Part shown: positions 1-8,990 of the stretch, piece after piece
Position numbering within the stretch: the stretch's first letter is position 1
Layout of the letters: the number at the start of each line of letters is the position of its first letter
Assembly: GCA_037447655.1 (NCBI GenBank)
Contig: JBBHKE010003163.1
Span: forward strand, 1 to 33,641
DNA: 33,641 nt
Source: Zygnema cylindricum
Lineage: Eukaryota; Streptophyta; Zygnematophyceae; Zygnematales; Zygnemataceae
Direction: 5' to 3'
Position numbers and translations under genes: made by a program
The notes under the pieces: generated by a model
The model's input: the letters and a program-made list of their open reading frames with translations, nothing else
The model's database searches: none
What the model was told of the DNA's origin: nothing

Positions 1-88
1 CGATATGCAGACGATCCAGGAAGCCCAGGCAGCAACTCGCATGGTGGCCAACCCAAACCCTTGTACCACCCTGCTGAATATCTGGAGA

Positions 89-234
89 CTCCTCTACACG
101 AAGAGGAACGAGTCCGCAATCAAGGAATTCACGCAATTCCGATGTTTGAAGAACGAGACTAACTCCTCTACACGAAGAGGAACGAGTCCGCAATCAAGGA
201 ATTCACGGAATTCCGATGTTTGAAGAAGGAGACT
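89..234 (+). repeat. 74-bp tandem duplication inside gag
   Basis: Bases 89-162 are repeated from 163 with only two or three mismatches; each copy starts CTCCTCTACACGAAGAGG. A period of 74 is not a multiple of three, so the duplication breaks the gag frame. Confidence 0.85.
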
Positions 235-1344
235 CCCCAGACTCTGTTTAACCGACTCTCCAGTCTCTATCAAAAGACAAAGCTGTCCACGATTGATCTT
301 CCTGCAATGGCCACAAAATATTTCATCGCCGTCCGTAATTCCTTCGGGACAACAGGGTAGACTGCACTGGACAATTAGATTGCCGGACAGGCAATTCACG
401 ACATTAATCCCTCAGCCAATGACATTTCAATGGTGGCCATGAAGTTGTATGATCATTTCATCCATACTAAGGCAAGGGAGAAAGCCGTGACCGGCAAGGC
501 CCGAGCAAATTTGGTAGGATTCGCCTGGGAGACCTCTTTCAATGAAGAGGAATATGCTGAACTTCAAGCTCTCCGAAAGCTTAAAGGGAAGCAAGTGGCT
601 AACAGCATGTCATATCCAGCTATGGGAGCAGATGAGCGCGTATTTCTCTATAATTGCTAGAATTGTCAGCAACTGGGTCATGGGTGGAAGCATTGCACCA
701 AAAAACTTAAACCGGAGCTGTCTTTGAAACTTAAAGAATGTGAGAAAGAACGGGAAGAAAGAACTTTCAAACAGCTAGAAAGGCTCAAGGGGGGGAGGGG
801 AGAGGACAAGACACCGGTAACCAAAGAAACTTACCGTCTAACTCCACGGAGCGAAACCTCTAAGATGTCCCAATCTCAGTTACGGCAAATCAAACTTCCA
901 AAGTTTGATGACGCCCAAATCTCCAACGAAATCCAGAGTAAATATACCACCGAGGGCGCCAAGTGTGAAGCTTGTGGATTTCTGGGGCATAAGGAAGGGC
1001 AATGTTTCCGGAAAAATGAAATACCTAAGGAAATGATGCAGTTTGCTTTGTTTACTGGGGAAGGGGAAACCGCCGTTAACCCTCTACCCCTCCAACTCCT
1101 TTACTCGTGGGGGCGCCAACTTATGCCAACACCGGAGAGACCTGAGCGAGTTCCGGCTGCTCCGGCAAAGTTTACGCCGGAGATCATTATACAACAACAA
1201 AGTCAGCAGTTGGCCGCGATGGCTGCAAAGTTAGCTGCCCTCCGTTTGGGATCTTCTTCCCGTCCTACACCTCTTAGAGCAGCCCAACGACTCCAAAGGC
1301 AAAGACAAGAGCTGCTACAGAAGCTCGCGGAACTTGAGCTTTAA
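163..1344 (+). pseudogene. gypsy gag (capsid/nucleocapsid), degraded
   Basis: Structural protein that would form the virus-like particle and bind element RNA. The frame (phase of position 430) runs through stops near 358, 376 and 658 and ends with TAA at 1342. The N-terminal part resembles a retrotransposon gag capsid core (KKETPQTLFNRLSSLYQ near 220-270). A first CCHC knuckle lies at about 655-700 with spacing C-x2-C-x4-H-x4-C, but a TAG sits inside its first loop. A second, intact knuckle (CEACGFLGHKEGQC) is at about 964-1005. The C-terminal 60 residues are Gln/Leu/Ala/Arg-rich and look like a coiled coil. Sequence before 163 continues gag but is put out of frame by a 74-bp duplication. The true start is outside the window. 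Confidence 0.75.
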
Positions 1345-1547
1345 AGCACAGAGGGTGCCAATGATGACGACTTATTGGGCTGGGATTTGAAACCTCCAAA
1401 TGCCCACCATGCCCGAAACTTCCCGTCCGGAGCTTCGAATATTGGGGTAGGAGACAGTCGTCGCCAACTCCGCAACTCACCTCAATGCAAAGACAGGACC
1501 GGTAGAAAATGGGTTAGAGGGATCACAACCGGAAAGCTACAAGGCCT
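1345..1547 (+). pseudogene. gypsy gag-pol junction segment
   Basis: After the TAA at 1342-1344 the gag frame stays open from 1375 to a stop at 1570-1572, with no recognised motif. The protease frame opens after a TAG at 1515-1517 and is used from about 1548. The two frames therefore overlap by some tens of bases in the -1 direction. This could be the relic of a gag-pol frameshift or a mutational frame change; the decay of the copy prevents a decision. Confidence 0.4.
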
Positions 1548-2645
1548 TTGTCATTTACTCCCCGAGCCGTAATGCTGAACAGCGACATCGGCTTGGGAAT
1601 CAAGCCCACTCACCAGCCATCTCTTCCTCCCAAACCTAAATTGCCTCCTGGTTTCGAAAATTACAAGAACGAGAAACAACAGCGAGAGAAGGAGGTACTG
1701 GAACAAGAGAAAAAAAACAATCAGGACTGGTTTGAAAAGTATATGGCCGAACGCCCGGAGAATGATGCCCCCCAAACACCTCATGTTCCAGATTCCGGCT
1801 CAAAAAGTGAGCATGAAAGACAAGATCAGGATCAGCAGGAACCGAACTCATCTCCACCTTCACCAAAAGCAACGCTTCCCTCCTCCAAGCCGGCTGTCAT
1901 GCTAGTCCGCCACCTCATGCCCTATGCTCTCACACACGTGAAGACTCTAGCCTCGTCTCACAACTTGCCTGAAGAAATCCTCATTCAGGCATTGGGAGAG
2001 GAGATCCACTCTGGAAGGGGGGGGGTAGACAAGACTACTCTGCCAACCGCATTATTTTTGTCCACGGTTTGTAAAACCCATATAGTGGATAGGGACTACA
2101 AAGCCTTATCCGTGGCTCTCATACCGAACAGAAACACGAACTTCAAGCTCAAAGGATACGGGGGATACCAGGACGGTGTGGTCGACACCGGAGCTCTCCC
2201 CAACCTCATTACCACCTCCGCTCTGCAGAAGATGCCCGAGGAACTCCGCCCCGAAACCTACTTAAGCAACATCTGCTTAAGCACCGTAAGCAGTGACAAT
2301 CAACCAGTCCATGGGATAATCAAGGCCATGGATATCGAGTTTTCGGATGACGGATGCCAACAGGTGAAAATTGAGCTCCCATTCTGGGTGGTGGAAGTGA
2401 CTCAATTCGAAATTGTGTTGGGAATGGCCACATGGACCCGACTCAATATGAGTTTGAGCGTGTGGAAAGAACAGTGTACCATCCGGGACCCAAAAAATCC
2501 GGAAGGAACCAAAGTGGTGGTTCCTCTAGATTTATGGAACCGGGGAAAGACAAATGTCCAAGTGTCTGGATGCTACCCAGTGTACACAACATCATCTCCG
2601 ACAAAACTATTTGGTAGTTCCACCGACATCGCCAAAGAAATCTAG
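1548..2645 (+). pseudogene. gypsy protease region of pol
   Basis: Retroviral-type aspartic protease that would cleave the polyprotein. The first roughly 110 residues are a Pro/Glu/Gln/Lys-rich linker. The catalytic motif VVDTGALPNLI has its Asp at 2184-2186, followed about 85 residues later by the hydrophobic VLGMATW, which matches the second conserved protease motif. No true ATG decides the start; the segment is expected to be made as part of Gag-Pol. The frame is interrupted by one TAG at 2643-2645 and then continues in the same phase straight into the methyltransferase domain, so protease and methyltransferase were one polyprotein. Confidence 0.75.
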
Positions 2646-3857
2646 CAATTCCCAATTTCCAAGCAGTGGGAAAAGGAATATAAGAATATATTATTACAGG
2701 TAGCAAAAATCAGGTGGGGAGTGGATCAGGCATTTTCAGCCTTGACGTTAAAGGAAGCTACCTCACAGTCTAATTCTTCCAAACCCAAGACCAGTAACAA
2801 GGAATTCAATCAACAAGTGGTGTCATTGGCAGTTCCCGATTCTGGGCTGCGTATTTTATCTCTATTTTCAGGAATTAGTTCTGATTTGGAAACGGTCTTG
2901 AAAACAGGATATCTAGTGGAGTCATACACAACCGTGGAAGTATCTCTCGAGAATAGGGCTGTCAGCGAACATCGCCTCCACCAACTTCATCACCAATATC
3001 CTCAACGGCTTCTTGTATCCGCCTTCTCCAAAGCTCACCGTAGTCTTCCCCACAATGTAGAGAACATCATGGCGACCCACCTAGCCAATTTGGGAAGAGT
3101 GGATTTGGTGTTGGCAGGCTGGCCTTCTGAAGGATACTCCCTAGCAGGAGAAGGAAAAGGGCACCAAGACCGCAGAAGTGGAACCTTTTTTCGGTTGATT
3201 GAGTTAATCTCGTGGCTTCAACAACTCCAGGAAACGCCGATGGGGTACGTTCTGGAAAATGTCCAACCGGGAGATGATAAACGAAAACATGTTGCAGACA
3301 CCTGGAATCACGTAACCCGGATCTTAGGGGCTCCATTAGTTTTCAACCCTGCACAGCTGGGATCGCGGGCACACCGAGTCAGGGCATATTGGACAAACAT
3401 GATCACGATTCCAGTCCTCCGACAATTGTTGGAGAAGGAAATCCCCGACAAGAAAAATTCCGTTCAGCATATACTTGGGGAAGGTAGAATAGCCACACCT
3501 GTGACTCGATCCGATCGCCCACCTTTCTTCCGGTGCAACAGACCGGGATTCCCAAGGAAAGCCCTCCCGACATTGGTCTCTTTCCCTCACAGTCATGCTT
3601 ATCGAAATGGAGCGGCAGGAATGATTTTCGATAGCAAAGCAGCACTCTGGACAACACCGACGATAGCCGAACGGGAAGAAGCAATGGGATTTCAGAAAGG
3701 AACAACGGCAGCACCAGGTATGTCAGACCTTCAGCGGTGCAGCCTTATGGGGCAAAGTATGGATTTGAATTCGGTCACATGGGTACTCAAGCATGCACTC
3801 GCCTTTTCCAGTCTCACGTCCCCGGAATCAAGAGCTATTTACCTTCAAGCTCCTTAG
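2646..3857 (+). CDS. cytosine-C5 DNA methyltransferase-like domain inside gypsy pol
   Basis: A roughly 400-codon open segment between protease and RT. Counting from position 2721 as residue 1, the C5-methylase motif order is visible: motif I (LSLFSGI, about 46-52), motif II-like VEVS, motif IV region AGWPSEGYSLAGEGKG (132-147), motif VI ENV (179-181), motif VIII QLGSRAHRVRAYWTN (212-226), ALPTL (IX-like), and a C-terminal LMGQSMDLNSVTW (X-like). The family transfers methyl from S-adenosylmethionine to C5 of cytosine in DNA. Here the catalytic Pro-Cys of motif IV is Pro-Ser (codon 3126-3128) and motif I lacks its last Gly, so this copy is probably inactive. The frame has no internal stop and ends in TAG at 3855-3857, after which the pol frame continues. 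Subfamily (DRM, DNMT3 or Dcm-like) was not resolved. Confidence 0.82.
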   Translation, partial: QFPISKQWEKEYKNILLQVAKIRWGVDQAFSALTLKEATSQSNSSKPKTSNKEFNQQVVSLAVPDSGLRILSLFSGISSDLETVLKTGYLVESYTTVEVSLENRAVSEHRLHQLHHQYPQRLLVSAFSKAHRSLPHNVENIMATHLANLGRVDLVLAGWPSEGYSLAGEGKGHQDRRSGTFFRLIELISWLQQLQETPMGYVLENVQPGDDKRKHVADTWNHVTRILGAPLVFNPAQLGSRAHRVRAYWTNMITIPVLRQLLEKEIPDKKNSVQHILGEGRIATPVTRSDRPPFFRCNRPGFPRKALPTLVSFPHSHAYRNGAAGMIFDSKAALWTTPTIAEREEAMGFQKGTTAAPGMSDLQRCSLMGQSMDLNSVTWVLKHALAFSSLTSPESRAIYLQAP

Positions 3858-5060
3858 TTATTAGCTGTGCAGGCAACTTTGCAGCTTGAGGGGGGGAGAG
3901 AAAGGAGAAGAAAAACCAAACTTCACATTTTACCGCCACAGGTTTTCCTAGTGGGGGGGGACAGCGGCTCCGATGGTGACAGTCTAGCGGAAGTTGTTAG
4001 CAGCAGTGTCCTAGCCGGAGAGGTAGGGGCAGATCCACCGGTAGGGTTAGAATTCGACATTAACCTCTGGGGTAGACCACCGGAAGCTTGGGCTGCCGTA
4101 GAGTGTGAGAAAATGGATTGGACCCTGGGGGAGCAGTTGGACCCCCAGCAGAAGGCGCGACTCTCGGAGCTGTTGGCCAAAAACAAATAGGTGTTCTCAT
4201 GGTCAGAAACAGATGTCGGTATCTACAAAGGAACACCTTTCCGAATCGATTTGATCAACAAGACGCCTACTGTTTGGCAGAAGCAATATCCTCTCAGTTT
4301 TAAGGAAAAGGAATTCATCACGGCTAAAGTCCAAACCCTGCTGGAAGCCGGATTGGTTTAGGAAAGTACCGGACTTCATGGGTTCGCTTCCTTGACAGTC
4401 CTCCCTCTCAAAAAGGACTCGTCCGGGAAAACTGTAGATTTCCGAATGTGCGGAGACTATCGCATGCTGAACACGGCCACCATCTCTGACCAGTATCCGA
4501 TGCCGACTCCGGAAGAGATATTCGACGGAAGAGATATTCGACTCTCTTGCACGCGCCACTATATATTCCACTTTGGACATGAAGAATGGTTTCCACCAGA
4601 TTGCAATAGAACCGGAGCACCGGGAGAGAACTGCATTTTGGGCGGGTTCCAAACTTTATGAATGGATTTACATGCCCTTTGGGCTTAAAAATGCACCAGC
4701 AAAATTTCCAACGGGCCATGGACGAACCACTACGAGGAACCGATTGTGCTCGGTGCTATATTGATGATGTTATTATATTTTCAGAAACTTTTGATGAACA
4801 CCTGGAGCATATTCAGATCGTTCTCCGGGCACTCCGAGCAGCGGGCTTGAAATGTCACCCGGGCAAAGGCATTTTTGGGGCGCAGAAAATCATTTACCTC
4901 GGACATGAGGTGACACTCGGGATTGTGGGTCCCCACATGGTCAAGGTGGCAGCCCTTAACGCTCTTCCCCCACCACAAGACATCTCGGCCCTTCGCACTT
5001 TTCTGGTTTCGGCCAACTACTATCGGCGGTTTATCCCTGAGTTCAGTAGTCACGCCCAGC
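3858..5060 (+). pseudogene. gypsy reverse transcriptase region
   Basis: RNA-dependent DNA polymerase that would copy the element RNA. An acidic linker (3867-4190) precedes the RT N-terminus (VFSWSETDVG, 4191 on). Conserved RT landmarks follow: DFRMCGDYRMLN (about 4437-4475), the LDMKNGFHQ catalytic Asp block (about 4570), MPFGLKNAPAKF, and YIDD at about 4758-4770. The gene is broken by TAG at 4188 and about 4358, by a 16-bp tandem duplication (about 4509-4541) that shifts frame, and by a one-base insertion near 4708 that shifts it again. From 4658 the frame stays constant to the end of pol. Confidence 0.85.
4509..4541 (+). repeat. 16-bp tandem duplication in RT
   Basis: GGAAGAGATATTCGAC occurs twice in direct succession. 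The +16 change shifts the RT reading frame just upstream of the catalytic LDMKNGFHQ block. Confidence 0.85.
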
Positions 5061-5580
5061 CCCTTAACCAGCTAATGCGAAAGGACCAAGAGTGGCAGTG
5101 GGCCAAAGAACAACACATCTCTTTCCAGTTCTTGAAAGATGCTCTAAAGCAACACCTTGTGCTCCGGATGCCTGATCACCAAAGACCTTTCCTCCTTTAT
5201 ACTGATTGGAGCAGGTTTGGATTGGGAGCGGTTCTGGCTGAAGTCGATGATGCCGGAGCTGAATATGTGGTGGCCTACGCTAGCCAGAGCAACAACAGGG
5301 CTGAGGGGAATTATAGCAGTTACCACGGAGAGTTACTTGCAGCTCTTTAGGCCATCCAGCATTTCCGACCTTATTTCTACGGAGTCCATTTCACACTGAT
5401 TATGGATCACCAACCCTTGAAATGGATCATGGAAAATAGTAAGTTGACCGGCAAACTCGCCCGATGGGTTGTTATCCCGCAGGAATATGATTTTGACATT
5501 GTTCATAGGGCAAGGGAGATCCATGGGAATGACGACGGACTTAGTCGGAAACTTGATCCATCCACCATGGATTCTACCAG
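5061..5580 (+). pseudogene. gypsy RNase H domain
   Basis: Degrades the RNA strand of the RNA-DNA hybrid. Visible landmarks are LLYTDWSRFGLGAVLAE (first Asp), YHGELLAAL (Glu), IMDHQPLKWI (Asp) and NDDGLSRKLD (last Asp), the usual order in gypsy RNase H. One TAG at 5348-5350 interrupts the domain where a Trp is expected; TGG to TAG is a single G-to-A change. Confidence 0.85.
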
Positions 5581-7009
5581 GGCTCGGCATGATGAGGACC
5601 CTGAGATCAGCTTGGGAATCATTCGAGCCTCCTCCGTTTTCATCTGGCTTCCCCAATCTGGGGGGGAACTGTCAACTTTCTCTGCCGATGTGGAGGGGCA
5701 GGCGCCCATAGAGGCCAGACGCAATGACATCTGGAACGACCCTGATGCTCTCCAATCTATCCAGCAGGGGTCCCCTCTTCCCCACTTGACTGGAGTTCTC
5801 TTATCCCGGGTATAGACCCGGATGGCTGCGTATGATTGGGACAGAGGCGTTCTCCTTCGGAAATGGTCAGACAGTACGAGGAAAGTGGTTCCTCCCCCCT
5901 CTGACCGAGAAACTCTGATTTCTAATCTCCATCAGCAATGTGGACACTTCGGGCAAAAGCGGACCACTTCCCTGAATACGGGCTCCTATTGGTGGCATAG
6001 GTTGCGAACTCAAGTCAACCGAATTGTGCAAACTTGCTCCTCATGCGATCGCGTTAAGGCAGCTTTTGACAAGAAGGGCGGTACTGAGCTTCATTTGCTG
6101 CCTATCCGATGGATGTTTTATGGGTGGTCGTTGGATCTTTTGGGACCTCTTCCGACCAGCAAGCGGGGGAACGTTTTTGTGCTGGTCATGATAAAACATT
6201 TTTCTAAGTGGATCGAGTTGGTGGTTTTGCCTCGGAAGGAGTCCAAGGCAATTGCCGATGCCTTTTTGCAAAGGGTGCTATCCCAATTCGGAGCGCCTGC
6301 GGAAATACATCCTGACCAAGACTGCGAATTTGCCGGAGAATTTCCCAACCTCTTGGAAAAATGCTTGGTCAACCATCGGATGACCAGCCGTGACCACCCT
6401 TAAGCCGACGGTTTAGCCGAAAGGTGCGTATAGACAGTGAAGCGGTCACTACCAAAATATGTCGTGGAAGAAGAGTTGGGGGAGTGAAACACAAAAGTGC
6501 CTTGGATTGCTATAGGTTACAGATTTAGGAGGCAGGCTTCTCTCCACTCCTATAGCCCTTATTTCATTCTATTTCGAAGACATCCCATCTTGCGCGGAGC
6601 TACATCGGCCCAAGCGGTGGTCCTACCGGAGATGGATGACAAGGGGACAGGCGAAAAACTGATTGCCGACAAGGCCAAGGTATTCCACCGAGATATGCCT
6701 CTCGCCATGGGCAATTTGCAGGCGGCGCAAAACCGAGATCAATTGTGGTATTCTCAGCGCCGGAGTGGGAATTATGTGCCCGAGCAGCGACGATTTATGC
6801 CGGGAGACTTTGTATATCGAATGCAACAGAAGAAGGACACGCTGGATATTTTTGCCAAAAGAGTAATATTGAAAGTGGTCGAGGTGTCCAACAAAGGGGT
6901 TCTTACATTGGAGGGGAAAGATGGTCGACGAATTAAAAAGAATCAGATCAATGTCGCCCCCTGCCATCTTCGGGGATTAGAAGACGAACAAATTTTCCAC
7001 TTAACTTAC
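5581..7009 (+). pseudogene. gypsy integrase
   Basis: Inserts the cDNA into the host genome. A zinc-binding HHCC module lies at about 5930-6050 (HQQCGHFG, then CSSCDRV). The catalytic core has WSLDLLGPLP (first Asp), IHPDQDCEF (second Asp) and DGLAER (Glu), so the DDE triad is readable. A C-terminal GPY/SH3-like stretch runs about 6790-6960. Stops: TAG near 5815 before the zinc module; TAA at 6401, TAG near 6431 and TGA near 6486 around and after the catalytic Glu. The last three fit CAA, CAG and TGG by one transition each. No chromodomain was recognised. Confidence 0.83.
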
Positions 7010-7186
7010 TGTGCTGATCCTCCCTCCTGTTCATCAGCTTGCAATCAGTTTTCCCAGCTGCACCACCTATTGATCTGGAATCAGTGTGGTCAGTGTTGGC
7101 ATTCAACCTGTCTCCCCTCCTCTTGGGAGCCACACCTTATACCCTCCACCATCTTGTTCTGTCGGAACTGCGAATGGAGCTGGTAA
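7010..7186 (+). pseudogene. PHD-like Cys/His cluster at the C-terminus of gypsy pol
   Basis: In frame with integrase and ending in TAA at 7184-7186. The segment has Cys at the start, then CSSAC, then WNQCGQCWHSTCLP, then FCRNC. This Cys4-His-Cys3-like order, with Trp before His and a closing C-x2-C, resembles a PHD finger, a histone-tail reader. The gap between the fourth Cys and the His is shorter than usual (CWH instead of about four intervening residues), and the first pair has spacing x3, so either the finger is atypical or a few residues were lost. Position after the integrase matches where chromodomains sit in chromoviruses, which suggests a targeting role (inference). Confidence 0.5.
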
Positions 7187-7215
7187 TTATTTCCATATCT
7201 TAGTCACGGTTGACT

Positions 7216-7230
7216 AAGAGGGTGGGGGGA
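7216..7230 (+). other. polypurine tract of the gypsy element
   Basis: AAGAGGGTGGGGGGA, purine-rich apart from one T, lies 29 bp after the pol stop and directly before TTGGGATATC, the inferred LTR start. It would prime plus-strand cDNA synthesis. Confidence 0.65.
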
Positions 7231-7231
7231 T

Positions 7232-8701
7232 TGGGATATCACTCCTATTACCGAGACCCAAATCCCTTCCCTTGGCCATGGGGAGGGAGGAAGGAGGAGG
7301 GGATAACTTTCGCCTTCCCCTTTGCCCTCATCCCTATTCCCTGCTCATGCCTCTCTTCTATTTTTGCATGCATATCCATGGGAGGGATGCGGGCAGTAGT
7401 GGGCATGATCATTATTTTGGGAAGCCCTCGCATTCGGGGTTTATTTGCAGGACTCGAATGCCGAAGATTCTGGGCTGTGGGCCCTTCCCTCACCTTAATC
7501 CGGCACGCTTGACAGCTGTCAAGCTCATGTGCTTTTTCAGGCATGCCTTTATATCACCAAGGATTTCCGGGCCCCTTTTTCCCTGTACGTTCGTTAGAGT
7601 ACGCAAGAGTGAGTGCACCAAGCCGGACGAGATCCTTGTATTTCCTAAACTGAGCGGCACGCACTTTATTTGGCGCCAAACGGAGGCCGGATGACAAAGT
7701 TCTACCGTCTCAACAATTACAATTTTGTTACAAAGAGCCATTTGCCACCAGCCCCCGTGAGGGGTAAATTGTGGATTGCCACGTAACTTTTCGGATTTGC
7801 ATTTAGATTATGCTGGTAACCGTCAGTAGAAATTTAGTTCAGTCTCAGTTGACTTTTCTTCCATTTATTACGTTAGGTCAAAGTCTAGCAAGTTAGTGTC
7901 ATTTTCAGGATTTTGTCTTATAATTGTGGACCGAATAATACTTGCGGCCGCGGATCTAGCCGCAGTCCGGAGCAGAACTTTTTTCCCCGAGTGTAGTATG
8001 GATTAATTTGTCTTGTGTCAGTTTAATTACACTTGCTTGCCGCTCATTGGTTAATAGCGTAGCTTTGACTTTTGGACTCACAATTTGACAAACTTTGATG
8101 TATAAGGCACTTGGGGCGAAGGAGACAGGTTGCTTTTCAGTACTGTCTCCTGTGAAAACCCTCAGAAATTCCAACAAACCTTCTTTTGGAGAATCTTTGT
8201 GTTGTTTCGACTCTATTGCCATCTTGGTTTTGGAATCTGTCTTTTGTGGAAGTCACAGTCTGGGCGGGTAGTTGGCACTATCTTCCTTTTTGGGTGATTT
8301 TGGACTTTTTGCTATTAGGAACCGAGAAGAGTCTGGTCGGTTCCGAGCTGCGGACACCGAAGGTTGCGGGAGTACCAGACCTTTTTGACGATACTATCGG
8401 AGAGGGTTTGCCTTTTTCTCATTCTCATCGTTGATTGTTGGGGTATGTTGAGCTCGTTTCCCTACATTTCACATTTTATATATTTTATTCTCTTTTCTGG
8501 GGCAAGGTGATATTGTTAAATCTAGAAAGCCAATCATATTTATTTATATATATATATATATATCTACGTGAAAGTGCATTTGTGTCTTCAGCTAGAGTTC
8601 TCTTTGCTTTGGAGTTACGGTTCCAGAGTAAACTGAAACCTCTCCCCCGGATCAGGACAGTGGGTTTTAAAGGAACAAATGCAATAGACTTCCCGTAGAC
8701 A
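7232..8701 (+). repeat. putative 3' LTR of the gypsy element
   Basis: Starts TGGGATATCA after the polypurine tract. Its first 282 bp recur at 8709-8990, which confirms a repeated unit start. The right end is inferred only from a GACA at 8698-8701; the other LTR is outside the window. A G-run-rich segment (7274-7305), a TTTATATC at about 7548 and a (TA)n tract at 8541-8563 are present. The sequence has no coding content I trust. Confidence 0.5.
8541..8563. repeat. (TA)n microsatellite
   Basis: Uninterrupted TA-rich run inside the putative gypsy LTR. Confidence 0.8.
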
Positions 8702-8708
8702 AAGCGAA

Positions 8709-8990
8709 TTGGGATATCAGCCCTATTACCGAGACCCTAATCCCTTCCCCCGGCCAAGGGGAGGGAGGAAGGAGGAGGGGATAACTTTCACCTTCCCCTT
8801 TTCCCTCATCCCTATTCCCTGCTCATGCCTCTCTCCTATTTTTGCATGCATATCCATGGGAGGGATAAGCAGGCAGTGGGCATGATTATTATTTTCGGAA
8901 GCCCTCGCATTCGAGGTTTATTTGCAGGACTCCAATGCCGACGATTCTGGGTTGTGGGCCCTTCTTTCACGTTAATAAGGCACGCTCGAC
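8709..8990 (+). repeat. truncated second copy of the gypsy LTR 5' end
   Basis: Aligns to 7231-7513 with scattered substitutions and small indels (for example TATCAGCC against TATCACTC). Similarity stops abruptly after CACGCTCGAC. It lies within 10 bp of the inferred end of the first LTR, so it is either a partial tandem LTR or the stump of an older insertion. Confidence 0.75.

Larger units (their letters stand above)
1..8701 (+). mobile_element. Ty3/gypsy LTR retrotransposon with embedded DNA methyltransferase domain; 5' end outside window
   Basis: One element reads left to right: gag with two zinc knuckles, DTG-type aspartic protease, C5-methyltransferase-like domain, RT with YIDD, RNase H, HHCC/DDE integrase, PHD-like cluster, polypurine tract (7216-7230) and a putative 3' LTR. 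The order RT-RH-IN marks it as Ty3/gypsy. Its 5' LTR and primer-binding site are not in the window, so the right boundary (about 8701, a GACA end) is not proven by LTR comparison. The element is dead: gag carries at least four stops, pol carries several stops and two +1 frame changes, and a tandem duplication disrupts gag. Protein segments remain long and easily readable, so decay is moderate. Confidence 0.88.

Noticed and set aside
7272-7694. 140-codon plus-strand frame after the gypsy pol
   Set aside because: Lies in the putative LTR, overlaps other frames, and its counterpart in the second LTR copy is not conserved as a frame.
7944-7968. GCGGCCGC restriction-like site suggesting vector sequence
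   Set aside because: No other vector feature nearby; flanks read as ordinary LTR sequence.
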